DNA of 64,000 bases from Xestospongia bergquistia (Eukaryota > Porifera > Demospongiae > Haplosclerida > Petrosiidae): positions 27,142,249 to 27,206,248 of the forward strand of contig OZ014411.1 in the NCBI GenBank assembly GCA_963965975.1, in the 5' to 3' direction. The position numbers and the translations under genes were made by a program. Shown piece after piece: positions 13,608 through 26,700 of the stretch (the first letter of the stretch is position 1; each line of letters starts with the position of its first letter). The notes below the pieces were generated by a model. That model was not told the DNA's origin. It did not search any database and saw nothing but the letters and a program-made list of their open reading frames with translations.

Positions 13608-15599
13608 CTGTAGATAAACAAATATGGTGTGTCAAAGTTTACATTAATTATGAATTGAAATTATTAGAATGTATATTAAGTGTAATACTTTAGGGTTTTA
13701 ATAAGATTTAGGATTGATCAAGGACCAGTATCAAAGTAATACAATAATGTTCATACAATACTCTTACTAATATTAGAACACTCTTGGTTGTCAAACTTTG
13801 AACATAGTATTCACATTAAATATAATGTAGGGTGTATTAATAAATACAATTTGATAGTTTTCAAAACACAGAGAAAGTATAATTATAAATGAGCATACAA
13901 GTACTGGAGATATATTATGATCATTGGCTGACTACATGAAAGTCTGAAATGCATAAAACTTTTGCTGCACTATCATTACACATACAGTACCAAGAATGTA
14001 TTATAAGATATGACAGGAAATGAGAAAGAGCATGAACTCTAATACAATTAATTAAAATTCCAAGTAGCACTCTTAGGAGTCATGTTACATTGTTATATTT
14101 AGATCAATCACCTCCAAATATTTAATTTTCCAGTTAAGGGTAAGGCCTGTATATGAACCAAAGGTTAAAAGCCGTGTTCTGACTTTATAACAGGAACTAT
14201 TTACAGCTGAATTCTCCATTATGCTGGTAAGTTATAAGTCTACTATATTAGACTAGACTAGTAAGCGCAATAACACAACTCATGACAGCTTTACCTGGAT
14301 TTCAATTAATTTCAAGGGAATTTAAAGGAATTACGCCATTATATAAAGGACAAAAATACTAATACCAAATAACTGGATAACTGCTGATGTAGGTCTATTT
14401 ACTCATGCAGTAATATTAGAACAAGACATATGCTACATATTTCTAATACAGTGATACAATTCATTTAACATTCTTTATCACTTCCTGTCTATTCTTATTA
14501 TGAGTTCCACCAGTACATGTTTACAGTAAGTGCACAAGTTACTAATAATGTTCATAAAAAGAAGTTCATATTACTTATGACTTCAATTAATTATCTTCAT
14601 GATAGTATATTATTATATTAATGTTATATAAAGGCTAATAGAATCTGTTAGAAAACAAGTACTGAATGTATTGAAACATCTAAAAATTACACAAATTTAT
14701 TTTTTCAGGTAGCAATTGTAAGAGCATATTTTAGAAATAATTACAATATTAATACTTGATTAATAAATTATCATTAAAAATTAAGGATTGTCATCCCCTC
14801 AAAAAAACTAGTGTTTGGCTGAAGTAGTAAACTGAAAAGACAATCTCTAATATGACAAAGTTATATTCTCAAGCTCATATGTCTGCTCTAGAGAAGAGCT
14901 TGCTTGTCAAATTTAGAAGAATTAAATTGCTCTTATACTCTAGATAGTGAAGTCAATGTTTGAAAGATCACAGACCCCCAATAACTTATGTTCACTTTAG
15001 CACTGACACAATTGCTACAGAATTTTGTACACAGTAAGAATATTAACATTAATATATTGTAAACCCTCCCAGTTCTAGCCTCACAAGGCAGCCATTTGTC
15101 AAAAGAACAAAGCAGAGCTAAAGCCAGCCTCTTAGGGATTAAGTCCCTCTATAATAGACTTGTCTCACCAGAGAACAAAACATTAAGAGTTTAGTCACTT
15201 TAATAAAATAGTCACTATTTCAAAGCCCAACAATTTATAGATTCAAATGAACATAGATCATTTGGTTATATTAAAAATCATCTGTTTATTGACTACACCC
15301 ATAGTGAAACTTAATTAGTGTTACATTTTCACAATGTGTTTTGTGCACCATATTTATAATACCACCAAACATTCTATTGTTTCTCCATCACTGAACAAGA
15401 CCCAAGTCTAATGGCTGAACAATGAAGGGATAACTGTACCTAACCTGTATAAGGATTGGGTCTGATTACCAAGACTACCTGTACATATCATAGAAGGTAT
15501 GGTCAATTCAACAACACTACTACTATATTTAGTATAGGTAATAAATGTACCATATAATGTATTAGTATTTAAATAGTAACTTGAGTTATTGGACCGAGT

Positions 15600-16165
15600 A
15601 CATATAGTAACATGTAATGTTTCAGTAAATACAGTTTATCAGGTACACTGACATATTAATAATACTTACCACGTTTTGTTGAGTAAGGAAAACTATACTG
15701 TAATAAATAATGTCCTAATCTTGAAGATTACTGTATATCTTAGCCTTGACTAACTGGTTGTCAGTACCTTCTTCCTTTTATCACAAAGAGATACGCCCAT
15801 TGCTTAAAATGTAAGGAATTCTAATTAGCCTTGAGCATCCCCCACCTTTATCCTAATTAGAGGCGTGGTTCCAACAATGCCAAGTAAAAAAGTAGAATTC
15901 CCCCAAAATCATTAAACGTAGTGATGGCATCTATACTTGGGGTATTAGAAATAGGACATATAGTAACATGTGACAATTTACTTTATTCATTATACTGATA
16001 TGTTAATAATATTTATCAAGTTTTGTAAATAAGACTTATGTACTATGATAAATGATGTCCTAACCTTTAGCCTTAACAAACTGATTGTCAGTATATACTT
16101 TCTTCTAAAACATTAAGAGATACGCCCATTACTTAAATGCCAGTAATTCTAATTGTCTGGAGCAG
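15600..16165. repeat. Diverged direct duplication, ~350-bp offset
   Basis: ACATATAGTAACATGTAATG near 15,600 reappears as ACATATAGTAACATGTGAC near 15,957, and downstream blocks follow in the same order: ATTAATAATACTTACCACG/GTTAATAATATTTATCAAG, AATGATGTCCTAA, AACTGGTTGTCAGTA/AACTGATTGTCAGTA, and GAGATACGCCCATTRCTTAAA. The two arms are old, with many substitutions. No coding potential. Confidence 0.75.
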
Positions 16166-16488
16166 CCCCATTCTTACTATGTTGAGTGGTCAAGAGTTAG
16201 TCCAGAGATGACGTATTAACTTGGCATTTGAGTGGGAAGAAGTAAGTCCATATTGTTGTTTAACCTCATACCACAATCAACATATTAATATCCCCTCCCT
16301 TCATGAATAGACATGATAAGTCTGTAAATACCTGTTGTGCCTAAACAGAAAATTAGTTTTTAACTGACCAGCATTTATTAATTGCCAATAATTGACAGTT
16401 TACTGTTAATTTACATCATGTTTATATGAACATAAAGGTTACATTAAATAGTAATTGTCTATTAGAATTCTTCATGAGATGACTCATA

Positions 16489-16785
16489 CATAGGTGTAGG
16501 AACAATTTTGTCATTGGGGGGGCACATATGTAACATTTTAACACTGTTTAGTTTAACAGTGAAGTATTTCAATAACAACCAAAATAAACCTTCTGTCGTT
16601 TACACTGACAAAAATTTTAAAGATGTTTTTACATAAAATGTGCATCTACAACTGTAAATTGTATTATGAGGATAGGGATTGAAAAGTGGCTAATCTAAAT
16701 CAGTTGATTGTGAAACCATCTCACAATATACCAAAATATTGGGGGGGCACGTGCCCCCTGTGCCCCCCCTGTTCCTACACCTATG
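16489..16785. mobile_element. Short MITE with 16-bp TIRs and 5-bp TSD
   Basis: Perfect inverted termini CATAGGTGTAGGAACA (16,489-16,504) and TGTTCCTACACCTATG (16,770-16,785) enclose 297 bp without coding sequence. Near the right end, GGGGGGGCACGTGCCCCC is a G/C palindrome. The element is flanked by TCATA on both sides (16,484-16,488 and 16,786-16,790), a 5-bp target duplication. Confidence 0.85.
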
Positions 16786-17540
16786 TCATATCGTCCTTAA
16801 TATGGTAATATCCGGTCCAGTATGTCTCCATTTGTGATATAATTTATTAACAAATAGATCATTAATAATTTGGTTGCTTACAAATTAAACCATCTCTGGT
16901 CCAATAGATAAAATAATAGTATGTCTTCCCTTATCTTCAGGTTTTGGATCATTAATAAGGAATGCAATTAGTAATCCTTGCCCACATATTATTTATCTGA
17001 ATCTTGACATTGTAGATCACTTTTAATGGCTTTGGACTTTTACTACACATAAGATATTGACATCAAATTGACATTATATTAACATAAAGTTAGAAATTAA
17101 ACAAAAATCCAAACTTATGATAAAAAATGATCAACTTAATATGAACGGACTAGACTTAAGAATTATGATTGAAGGATATACAGGAGTTAATTTCATGGCA
17201 GTTGATCTCAGGTGAGGAAACTACAGATAGCATGCACTTTAGTTTTCAGCAAATGTTGTACTACTTGAATTTTCCACATAGCCTACACTTTGTTACTGCT
17301 AGTAAAACAGATATTGTGTGAACAATAAGGCAGTCGGGTAATTCAATCATGTACATAGACATACAGATTACATGTAGACCATACCTGTACATCTGGTCTC
17401 CTTCAGTTACACCTAGCCAGCTGCACTAAGAAAATATGTTCACAATCTGTCATCAGTTTTCACTATGATGCGTTAGCATTCACTCTTTATGCTGAAAACA
17501 CCACCCAGCCTAACTTCATACACAAAACAATTCTAGCCTT

Positions 17541-17549
17541 TATATATAG
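17541..17549 (+). promoter_or_regulatory. TATA box of the small secreted-protein gene
   Basis: TATATATAG lies 42-50 bp before the ATG at 17,591, which would give a 5' leader of about 20 nt. Many core promoters in compact animal genomes look like this, but the site is inferred from sequence only. Confidence 0.5.
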
Positions 17550-17590
17550 TGGCTTGCTCTTTGATCACATTAGTCAACTAAGGGCTAAAA

Positions 17591-18515
17591 ATGAAGACTT
17601 TAATGATATTTGCAGCTGTGTTGATTTTTGTTCTATTTTGTGTAGCAGACCTAACATCATCAACTAGTCCTCCAATTAGAAAATTGCGTAAAAGGCTATA
17701 CATTCCTCCTGTTTACCCACCATTCCCTAATCAGCCAAATCGTCATCCATTGAATGAATTTACTCATCTCTATAAAAGTATATTTACATGTAATAAATTG
17801 AATTACTAATCTCTTCCAGTTAGTATTATATGGATGTAATATACAATATATAACATGTAATATGTACAAAATCTTTTATTTATTTCTTTATCAGAGCATG
17901 GTCGTCCAAGAACAAACCAGAACTTATTTTTCTCAACTGATCTTCAGTTGACAAGGATAATGTCAGAAATCAAAACAAATGTCACTGTTTTTGCTACTGT
18001 TGTTAAAGCCATGCAAGAAGCAGTCAGTAGTCTTCAAGGTCAAGTGGTGACTTTACAATACACTTTAGAAGATTTATGTCCAAAGATACAGGATAGTAGG
18101 CCAATGGAGTCAGTGGACACTGAAAATGATGACAGTGATCAAGGAATAATGGAAGAAGAACCTCCATTTTTTCAAAAGAAACGACCAGTTACAGGTGAAA
18201 GTAACATGTAAGTATGTATGCATATTAATAATACTAGTTAAAGTGTTTTTTTGCAGGCCATCATATGAACCAAGTGAGTGTAGTACTTTTGATGAAGAGT
18301 TTCAACAATCCTGTGATCACTTGATGAACAAATTTGATTCTAATGTTGACAAAATTGTTGATAAAATTGATTCTCTAAGTTCTAAATTGTCTTGTACATC
18401 AAATGACCTACATCCCTCTATTGGAGAACCATCAGCTATTGGAGTAGAATCTGAGACACCACATGCACCAAGTCCACCTACTGGTGAAGAGGGGATACCA
18501 GCATCAATGTCTTAA
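17591..18515 (+). CDS. Predicted secreted orphan protein, 252 residues
   Basis: Three exons, 17591-17777, 17895-18207 and 18257-18515, join through GT-AG introns of 117 and 49 bp into one 252-residue frame ending in TAA. The N-terminus MKTLMIFAAVLIFVLFC is a typical signal peptide. A basic, proline-rich stretch follows (RKLRKR, then PPVYPPFP), then a Ser/Leu/Gln heptad-like region about residues 80-125, an acidic stretch (EDLCPK, ENDDSD, MEEEPP), a second heptad-like segment (VDKIVDKIDSLSSKL) and a Ser/Pro/Glu-rich tail. RKLRKR could be a proprotein-convertase site. I do not recognise the family. The short introns, TATA box, and ATTAAA/AATAAA signals near 18,583-18,606 support a real gene. 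Confidence 0.7.
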
Positions 18516-19057
18516 GCTTATGATGGCACAAAAATTTTACTACTCATTTAAATTTAATCACAATTATTTTAACTTTGGACTTTATTAAATAATTAAAGAA
18601 AGAATAAATATTTCATCAGATAGATATGTGTTACCACAATATATTAGAGTCTATAGCTATCACAACATCAAAAGCATAGAAATTAACAAGAAATTAAATT
18701 CTAAATTTTATGTTTGACACTTACAATGGCTTGTAATCTAAGCTATCAACACAGTCCAGTATTACTACACATCACAATGTATGTTGACATATAGTAATGA
18801 TAGATTTTAAAACTTTATTAACAATTAGAGTAACAGCACTACAATATGCACGCATAATATAGTGTGATACATGACATATTAAGACAATAAGAGCTACATA
18901 AAGAACACAATGTATGAGATATAGTGATAAGAATAATATAGAGAATATAATAGCAATATAACAATAATTGTTTATGACAATAATAATAATAACTTTATTA
19001 ATTACAGATAACAAAAATATAGAATATAATTAATATATCTTTTAGTTAGACTTGATA
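18516..19057. other. Convergent 3' intergenic spacer
   Basis: Lies between the stop codons of two genes facing each other. On the plus side ATTAAA and AATAAA occur near 18,583-18,606. On the minus side AATAAA (18,999-18,994) lies 59 nt after the stop of the KEN-box gene. Nothing else was seen; AT-rich simple sequence dominates. Confidence 0.7.
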
Positions 19058-22000
19058 TTAATATAATTTGTGTGGAAACATACGAGGACGTTCCACAGAG
19101 TTTTGTACCTGCATTGATAGACCCTTATCTAAAATATCTAGAAAGTCGCTACTTCCTTCAACACAGCTATTACTATCAGTCTCTGGTACAGGTACTGTTT
19201 GAAGGAAACTAGGACAACTTTGATCCATATCCTGTGGTTCTTGTATCAATGGAAAACAAGGGTCTGAGTTATTGAGGTGAGAGGAGTCTGTCACATGAGA
19301 GGATGACCATAAGTCAAGTTGATTAGATGCTCCTGATAACATATTGCCTAAGAAACTAAAAAGGGATTATAATAACTACAATTTAAAGTGTTGTAATGTA
19401 CAAGAAGTATTTACAATAATACATGTGCATGGAACATGTATACATGGTCTTTTTGTATGCATATATACAATCAATTGTAATCACTAGAGCTAAATGTTAG
19501 CACACCATGTAACTGCATGTTGCAAAGTTGTTCATATTAATGATACATTTTGTCACAAGAAAGATAAGTAGCACACGTGCAGAAATAGTTAGCATTTATA
19601 GTTAATTATACATAGTTGTGGTCAATTATTGCTTTAATTTAATTAAGATAATATACAGGTGTGTTTATCTAGAAAAGGAAGAGTACATGAGAACTATCTG
19701 TTTATTATGAGTAATGTCTGATATACCCATTCTATCACTGTTTGTAGAGTGAATAGAATAATAATGAACAATATAGAACCTTTTTTTCTCCTAATATTTC
19801 TGTCTATAGGTTCTTTAAGAACTTCTTTTGACAAGTAGAACATTAATTTTAGAATGACATGTGTTGTGGTAGAAACTTTATCATGTCATCAGCAATAATG
19901 AAATAATCCACCATTTTTCATTAAGAACTAAGTAAACACTAACTTCCAGAATATTTCATGAAGCTATAAAATGTACATACTTTACTGAATTCTTTGAGGT
20001 CTACAATATATTATATATGTATGAGTATAATACATACTAGTCATATTGTCACATGATCACTTAAACATTACATATGTATGAGTATAATACATACTAGTCA
20101 TATTGTCACATGATTACTTACACATTACATATGTACAAGTATAATACATACTAGTCATATTGTCACATGATCACTTACATGCTAGGATATAAATTGTCCA
20201 AATTTGCTGTAGTAGCAACAAAAGATGTTGGGTTGACATCATCTGATGATGGAAAACTAGAATCAATTAATGTATTATCCTGTGATTGGAGTGATGAAAG
20301 ATGAAAGGACGGAGATTGGACCTCGGGCTGTGGTAAAGGATCAGACTGTGTGATGTGCTGTTTCTTGTTTGAAAGACAGCTCTTTATCTCAGTATAAGCA
20401 GTAGGATCACTGGAAATAACAAAGGATACGATTCAATTATCTTAGTAAGGGTTAGAAAGATGGACGTATAGATGAATGGAATGGACAGATGAAATGGATG
20501 CATAGTTGAATGGAATGGATGCATAGATGGATGGAATGGATGCATAGATGAATAGAATGGATGCATAAATGAATGGAATGGATGCATAGATGGATGGAAT
20601 GGATGCATAGATGAATAGAATGGATGCATAAATGAATGGAATGGATGCATAGATGAATAGAATGGATGCATAGATGAATGGAATGGGTGCATAGATGAAT
20701 GGAATGGATGCATAGATGGATGGAATGGATGCATAGAAGGATGGAATGGATGCATAGATGAATGGAATGGATGCATAGATGAATGGAATGGATGCATAGA
20801 AGGATAGAATGGATGCATAGATAAATGGAATGGATGCATAAAAGGATGGAATGGATGCATAGATGAATGGAATGGATGCATAGATGGATGGAATGGATGC
20901 ATAGAATTGATGTATGGATGGATGAAGAATGAATGGATGTATATATATATGGACTGATAACATAGAAATAAGGTAACTTAGTAAATTAATTTGTATACAC
21001 TACATTATATAACTACATATACAATATTGTACATATAATTCTGACATACCTTTGTTTCATAACTTTTCTCAATTCTCTTTTGATGTCACTAATATAATCT
21101 TCAGTATTTATACTCTTGTCTGCTTGAAGACCTCCAAGAATTCTCCGAGCAAACTTTGTCATTAACACACTATCTGTGTCTGACTTAGGACTAACTTCCA
21201 TTTGACTGCTTTAAGTAAAGGAGATACATGTAGGTCATTAAGACTTCTATTAATATCACCCACATATATAAAATAATACATTAAGTATATAATATAATGA
21301 CATAATTGATGTACTTCATTAAGCTACCATTATGTTAACAGATATACTATGAAAGGAAGTTAATCAAGTCTTATACTTTATCATTAAATCACACATATAG
21401 ACATAATGAAAGATAAAAGCTTTGATGATACAAATGACAACAAGGTTGGCTATTTTACAGTAAAAATCATCCTAGGCAGTATATCATATATATAATTTAA
21501 GTAGGACAATACTCACATATTATTTTCAGGAAGTAACTGACATTGTATCACCTCCTTTGATTCAGGATCATAACTTTTTAACTGTTCTGGACTTCTTGGT
21601 ATTTCTCTACTTGATTTGATATGTGAAATACTTGAACTATCAGAGCAATTATTTAATGTACAATAGTTAGTACAATGCTATAAAGAGGAAAAGAGGAAAC
21701 TATAGCATCTATATATTATATGTAGTATTAACAAAGGCCTTTAATACTTAGAATTACAAAGTGGACATATCCCATTCAGATAATCATAAAGCAGTATTCT
21801 AATTAATTCAGTGGATTAACTTCATCTACAGTATAATTGAATTCATACCTTATTGCTTGATGATCGTACTCCTAATACTGTTCCTAAATAATAACAATAA
21901 TACATGTACATGTATTGTTATATCATGTATTATTATATACATGCATTGTTATATACATGTATTGTTATATACATGTATTTTTATATACATGTATTGTTAT

Positions 22001-23254
22001 ATACATGTATTGTTATATACATGTATTGTTATATCATGTATTGTTATATACATGTATTGTTATATACATGTATTGTTATATACATGTACTGATATATACA
22101 TGTACAATACATATATAATATGGTAATATCAAACATCAAACATTCTATTATATTATATTAGACAATTTATGAAACATCCTTTGGCGTTAATAATAAACGA
22201 GATATATCTATTTCTCTAATACACACATCACATTCTTATTAACATCAAAGAGAATTATTGAGAATTCTTCATAGTCATATGTTGTTGGACTTGTAGTACA
22301 CATATGACTAAGTTGGCTTGGATTAGCCTTGTGGCTTAATGTTCATTAGACAGTGTCTTGGATGTTTCTACAAGAAATAGATCACTCAGGATTCTATTTC
22401 CTGTCTTCAACTCATTGTCTAATAACTAATATTAGAAACAAATACTGTCTGAGTTAAATGCAGGCTATTAATACATTAGTCACATAACAATAACAGAGTC
22501 TATATTCTATATACATGGTAGGTACAAAGGTCACATACTTCTAGTAATGGTCTCTGAACTCTTCCCTTTACCATAAAGACCAAGTTTTTGCTAAAGAAAA
22601 TATTTATTATATTTGAGTTAGATCATAGTTAAATCATGACATGATCTAGTAATAAATGTACTTTAATTTTTAGAATATTCTCAACATAGACATTGATTTA
22701 ACTTCTATCCTTCACTTCCATCATAGGTGTCTCATTTAGTTTATCATTCATCATTTAAAATAACTCACTGTAATTCTACCACGTGTTAGTAAAGACAAGA
22801 GTGTTTTCTGACTAGCAGAATTCTCTTTATTGCTCCCATATTGTGATCGTGAGATCTACAAAGTGATAATCATCAATAAAAAAGCATTTATTTCTCTACT
22901 ACATATACATATATAAATAATTGAAACCTAAATGTATTAATTAGCATTTCTGACAGAACTCTAGCCACAGCATAGTGTGTATGTAAGCTAACATTTTATA
23001 CAGTAAAGTTGTTTCCAGTTAACTTGTAAAACTAGATGTAGTATATATTCTATAAATGTACCTTGCTAACAATACTTTTGTCTTTATTAACTTTCCCTTT
23101 TTTCTTAAGTCTGTTAGCCCCACTGGTTGAAGCAGTACAAGATGTCATAGAACTGAATATATCTGATAGATTACCACTTTCTATTTTCATAAATAAGAAG
23201 CATACCATATTATATAATATAATAATACTTACCAGATGATTTGACAGAAGACAT
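19058..23254 (-). CDS. Ser-rich orphan protein with KEN box, 387 residues
   Basis: Nine exons join in frame: 23254-23233, 23180-23062, 22855-22769, 22590-22539, 21883-21849, 21677-21517, 21208-21050, 20409-20179 and 19355-19058, totalling 388 codons with the stop TAA. All junctions are GT-AG and phases match across each intron, which is strong evidence for one gene. The protein is Ser/Thr-rich and mostly disordered in appearance, with a basic patch LKKKGKVNKDK at about residues 34-44 and a KEN box at 57-59 (SNKENS), the degron read by APC/C with Cdh1. A more ordered, helical stretch lies around FARRILGGLQADKS and ISDIKRELRKVMKQ. I do not recognise the family; a cell-cycle role is only suggested by the KEN motif. 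The acceptor of exon 7 could be 21,208 or 21,205. The gene is head-to-head with RASEF. Confidence 0.8.
20470..20935. repeat. 21-bp minisatellite (GATG/GAAT-rich)
   Basis: About 21 units of 21 bp, core GGAATGGATGCATAGATG, in the intron between exons 7 and 8 of the KEN-box gene. Because 21 is a multiple of three, long open frames run through it on the minus strand (MHPFHPS and YASIPFI repeats); these are by-products of the period. Confidence 0.95.
21900..22108. repeat. 16-bp minisatellite
   Basis: Roughly a dozen copies of ATACATGTATTGTTAT, with two shorter units lacking the second ATACATG half. ACATGT is self-complementary, so single strands can form small hairpins. It lies in an intron of the KEN-box gene just 16 bp from the 35-bp exon 21883-21849. 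All plus frames are open through it without meaning. Confidence 0.95.
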
Positions 23255-23746
23255 TTTTGGGAAGTTTTATATCAAATTACCTACCAGCAGATCATAGATG
23301 ATTAAATAGTTCAGCTGCTAGTATACTGACGTATTTTTTCAGCTATTTGCACAAATATTCTTTCTAAATGAGACGAATAGAAGTAGTTTTAGAGCTAAAA
23401 TAACAGAAAGCAGGTGTTTAACTAAGCAGCTTTACTTCAATAACTGTCAGTATAAATTCCACACATTACATAAGATAGTATTCGCGGTTTATAATTTACA
23501 AGTCGCGCGCAATATATATCTGTGTCGATAGAACAGGCATTGTTGAAGACAACAAGTTATCTGAAAAGTTTCATTGTTTGCTGTTTATTTTTCTGTCACT
23601 GCTTGAGACAGCTGTCATGACAGAATGACGCCCTACTTCCTGCTTGTGAAGTGGTCGTGGTTTTCTGATTAGCTTCCTTCTAACTAGCGAGAGTTAGGTT
23701 ACACAGATTAGTCTCAGAAACCAAAGAAGCTGTAGTGTTAAAAGCG
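23255..23746. promoter_or_regulatory. Divergent promoter region of KEN-box gene and RASEF
   Basis: Only about 490 bp separate the minus-strand ATG at 23,254 from the plus-strand ATG at 23,747. The middle has several CpGs (GTCGCGCGCA near 23,504, ATTCGCGG near 23,482), unlike the CpG-poor surroundings, and GACAGCTGTCATGACAGAATGACG near 23,608-23,630 is an imperfect palindromic cluster. No TATA box is obvious at a suitable place. A shared bidirectional promoter is an inference from spacing. Confidence 0.55.
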
Positions 23747-26700
23747 ATGGAAGACTCTCTGGAAATTCTACCAAGCACACCTCTCTCACCTACAGGTGGA
23801 ATGGCATGGCGTCCTTCGTTAGCAGTACTTTTTCATCAATTTAGAAGATCCTCAGACAGAGATTACCTAACTAAAGAAGATTTACGCGAAGTCTTTGCAG
23901 ATGCATCAGAATTAGACGAGGCATTTGCTAAACTAGACAGTGATGGAAATGGTAGAATCACATTAGAAGAATTCATGGCTGGATTTGCCACCTTTCTTCG
24001 TCAAACCCAATCAGGAGGTGCAAGGGAAGACAAATCTGACACCTCACCTAGAACAGACAGTGGATTTAGAAGAAGTGGTTCTACAAGACGCAGTGCTCGT
24101 AGACGACCAATACCAGAGATCTATTTTGAGTCAGATACAACATCAAGTAAAGAAAAACCAGGAGATACATTAACCACTTCAATAAAACCACTATCATCTC
24201 AAACTAAGTAAGTATAATAAATAGTACATGTTGTCATGTGTATTGACGAAATGCTGATTTAACTAGTGTGATGTAAATGTGGTAATATAACACTCTTATC
24301 ATATGTTCTCAACATTCTTGAAAGTAATTGTGTGAATAATTAATTTACAAGGGACTTACTAACATGCTTACAAAGAACAATTGGCTTCTGATATTGGGCA
24401 GTTATAATAATAGCCTAAACCACCTTCACTATTATATAAACACTTATTAGTTACTATGACAACATCCTTATATGCCAAGATTTACTCATATAATTTTAAT
24501 ACAAACTTTGTATGAGTTCACTAAACATGCTTTGCTATCCTAAGATTGTTTTAGACCATATCAATGTTATTATAAATATTTATTATCTTATCTCACATTA
24601 TTTTCTCTTCTATTGTTATATTCAACGTTGACAGCGACAAGTAAAATTAATTCACATTAATTATTAACTGCTGTCACATAGCAACTAATAAATGTAATGA
24701 CTGTTACTGTAAGTATTTGAATTAAATATAACTGACCACTCTGTGTCTTTGTGCTAACCTTTCATTCTTTGATGTTTAGAAAAATTCAATTCCTACAATA
24801 ATAGTATCATAAATGTAATATTATGACAATTTTCATGATTATAATTATGTTATATTGTTTGTGAATAATTAATTCAAAGAGCTTGTTGTCATGAATTAAT
24901 TAATCGTCATGATTTGTTTTGTTAGTAGATCTTTATCCTGCTTATTGTTCTGTAGATATTTCCTTAATTGATTACAATGTAATGTTCTTAACAATATTAT
25001 CTATTGTTATCACTTGTGAATAATGATCTATTCCAGGGTCTCATTTAGGGGGGCGGGAGGGGGCATTTGCCCCCCTTGCCAGAGTCTTGCCCCCCCCCCC
25101 CCTTGGACGTTAGGTTAGCCATTTTTTTTCAAGCGGTAATTGGATGTAATGAATACAGAACCTCGAAACTCAACACAAGGAATATGCAGCATAAGATAAC
25201 CATAGGCTAAACACAAGGAGAATGTACAGTTTTTAACCTAAACAGCTATTCTTCTAATCTTTCTATTCCATGTCATTTTAAAACCACAAATGGTCTGAAA
25301 ATGTGCCAGAAGCGATCTCAGAGGGTCTAAACTTCAAAAATTTTCTGGAGCACATGCCTCCAAACTCCCCTAGAGGGCACACTGTCGCATGCAGTCCCTT
25401 CGCCCCCCTAAATTTTCTCTAAGTATTATTTTGCCCTCCCCCTTGTCCATTTTTCTAACTAAAACCCTGTATTCTATTATTGTTAGATTAATGTTGATCA
25501 TAAGATGTTGAACAGCTGCCAATACAATCAATATATTGTTTACCTGTAACGTCAGTCATAATAAACTAGTATAGATCAAAGTTTTAACTGTAATATCTCA
25601 ACAACTTTCCTGTGACTATAGAATTGACTTTTATAATTTGTCCAATAGGATTATTTATCTTATGTACTTAATACAAGTATATAACATCATCCTTCTTGTT
25701 TTGTGTTTGACCCTGAGTCTATATTATGTTTCCCTATTATATCTGACTTCTACATACATAGTAAATATTGATATTAATAGATGTAGTTCATTACTCGACC
25801 TTTCAATAATACATGTGGTCTCAATGTGATTTTAACTGCACATATTGCTCAATACAGTACATGTTGTGTGTGTGTGTGTGTGTGTGTGTGTGTCACAATA
25901 TAATGGAACCACTAACTATATACAGTATAATAAAATAAAATGGCAGTTGTCTTCACCACACACATTACTATTAATTACTAGAACATTCCATCATCCAATA
26001 TAAAAAGGATGTGAAACCTTGATAAGATGATATATCCATATTTATATGTGTTGAGTTATGCTAATAAATTTATTATATAAATCACTTAATACCTTACATG
26101 TAAATGTTTCCCATCTATGTGATAATTAAAATAACTAACATGATCCTTTATATATATATATATCCTATCAACTTAAGTTTATATACTTACTAAAATATGT
26201 TTTAAACACAAAAACCATATTATAATGACAAGCTATGTGTGGTTACTCTGCTGTTGTTATGATCACTTCCTTTATCACAGTTGTATGTACTCTAATCAAA
26301 CACCTCTACATGTACAAGTAGTACATGTACTTGAGTGGTATCTATATATACAGAGAAATGTATCTAGCTATACAGGACAGGGTTTCATTTAGAAAAATGG
26401 ACAAGGGGGAGGGGGGCAAAATAATACATCGAGAAAATTTAGGGGGGCGAAGGGACTGTGTGTGACAGCACATCCTCTATGGTGGTCTGGAGGCATTTCC
26501 CCAGAAAATTTCTGAATTTTAGACCCTCTGAGATCGCTTCTGGCACATTTTCAGACAATTTGTGGTTTTCAATGACATGATGAGATGACCATATTTCTGT
26601 GCTGATAAGACACTTAACACCTATAGACCAAGTTATACTGGTGCTGATAAGGCACTTAGGAGTAATTTAAGTTATTTAACACCTATAGACTATTGGTGTT

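Larger units (their letters stand above)
13608..17590. other. Intergenic region, no gene recognised
   Basis: Between the divergent ankyrin gene (minus) and the secreted-protein gene (plus). It holds AT-rich DNA, a diverged direct duplication (15,600-16,160) and a GC-ended short element (16,489-16,785). I see no exon-like reading frame with splice signals. The ankyrin gene probably has an upstream untranslated exon here, because its ATG exon begins at an acceptor (CTACAG) at 13,608. Confidence 0.6.

Noticed and set aside
20384..20963. Two overlapping ~172-codon minus-strand frames (MHPFHPS and YASIPFI repeats)
   Set aside because: They run through a 21-bp intronic minisatellite whose period is a multiple of three; no splice-consistent gene uses them.
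21857..22126. Three overlapping plus-strand frames rich in Tyr/Cys/Ile
   Set aside because: By-product of the 16-bp repeat, which keeps all three frames open.
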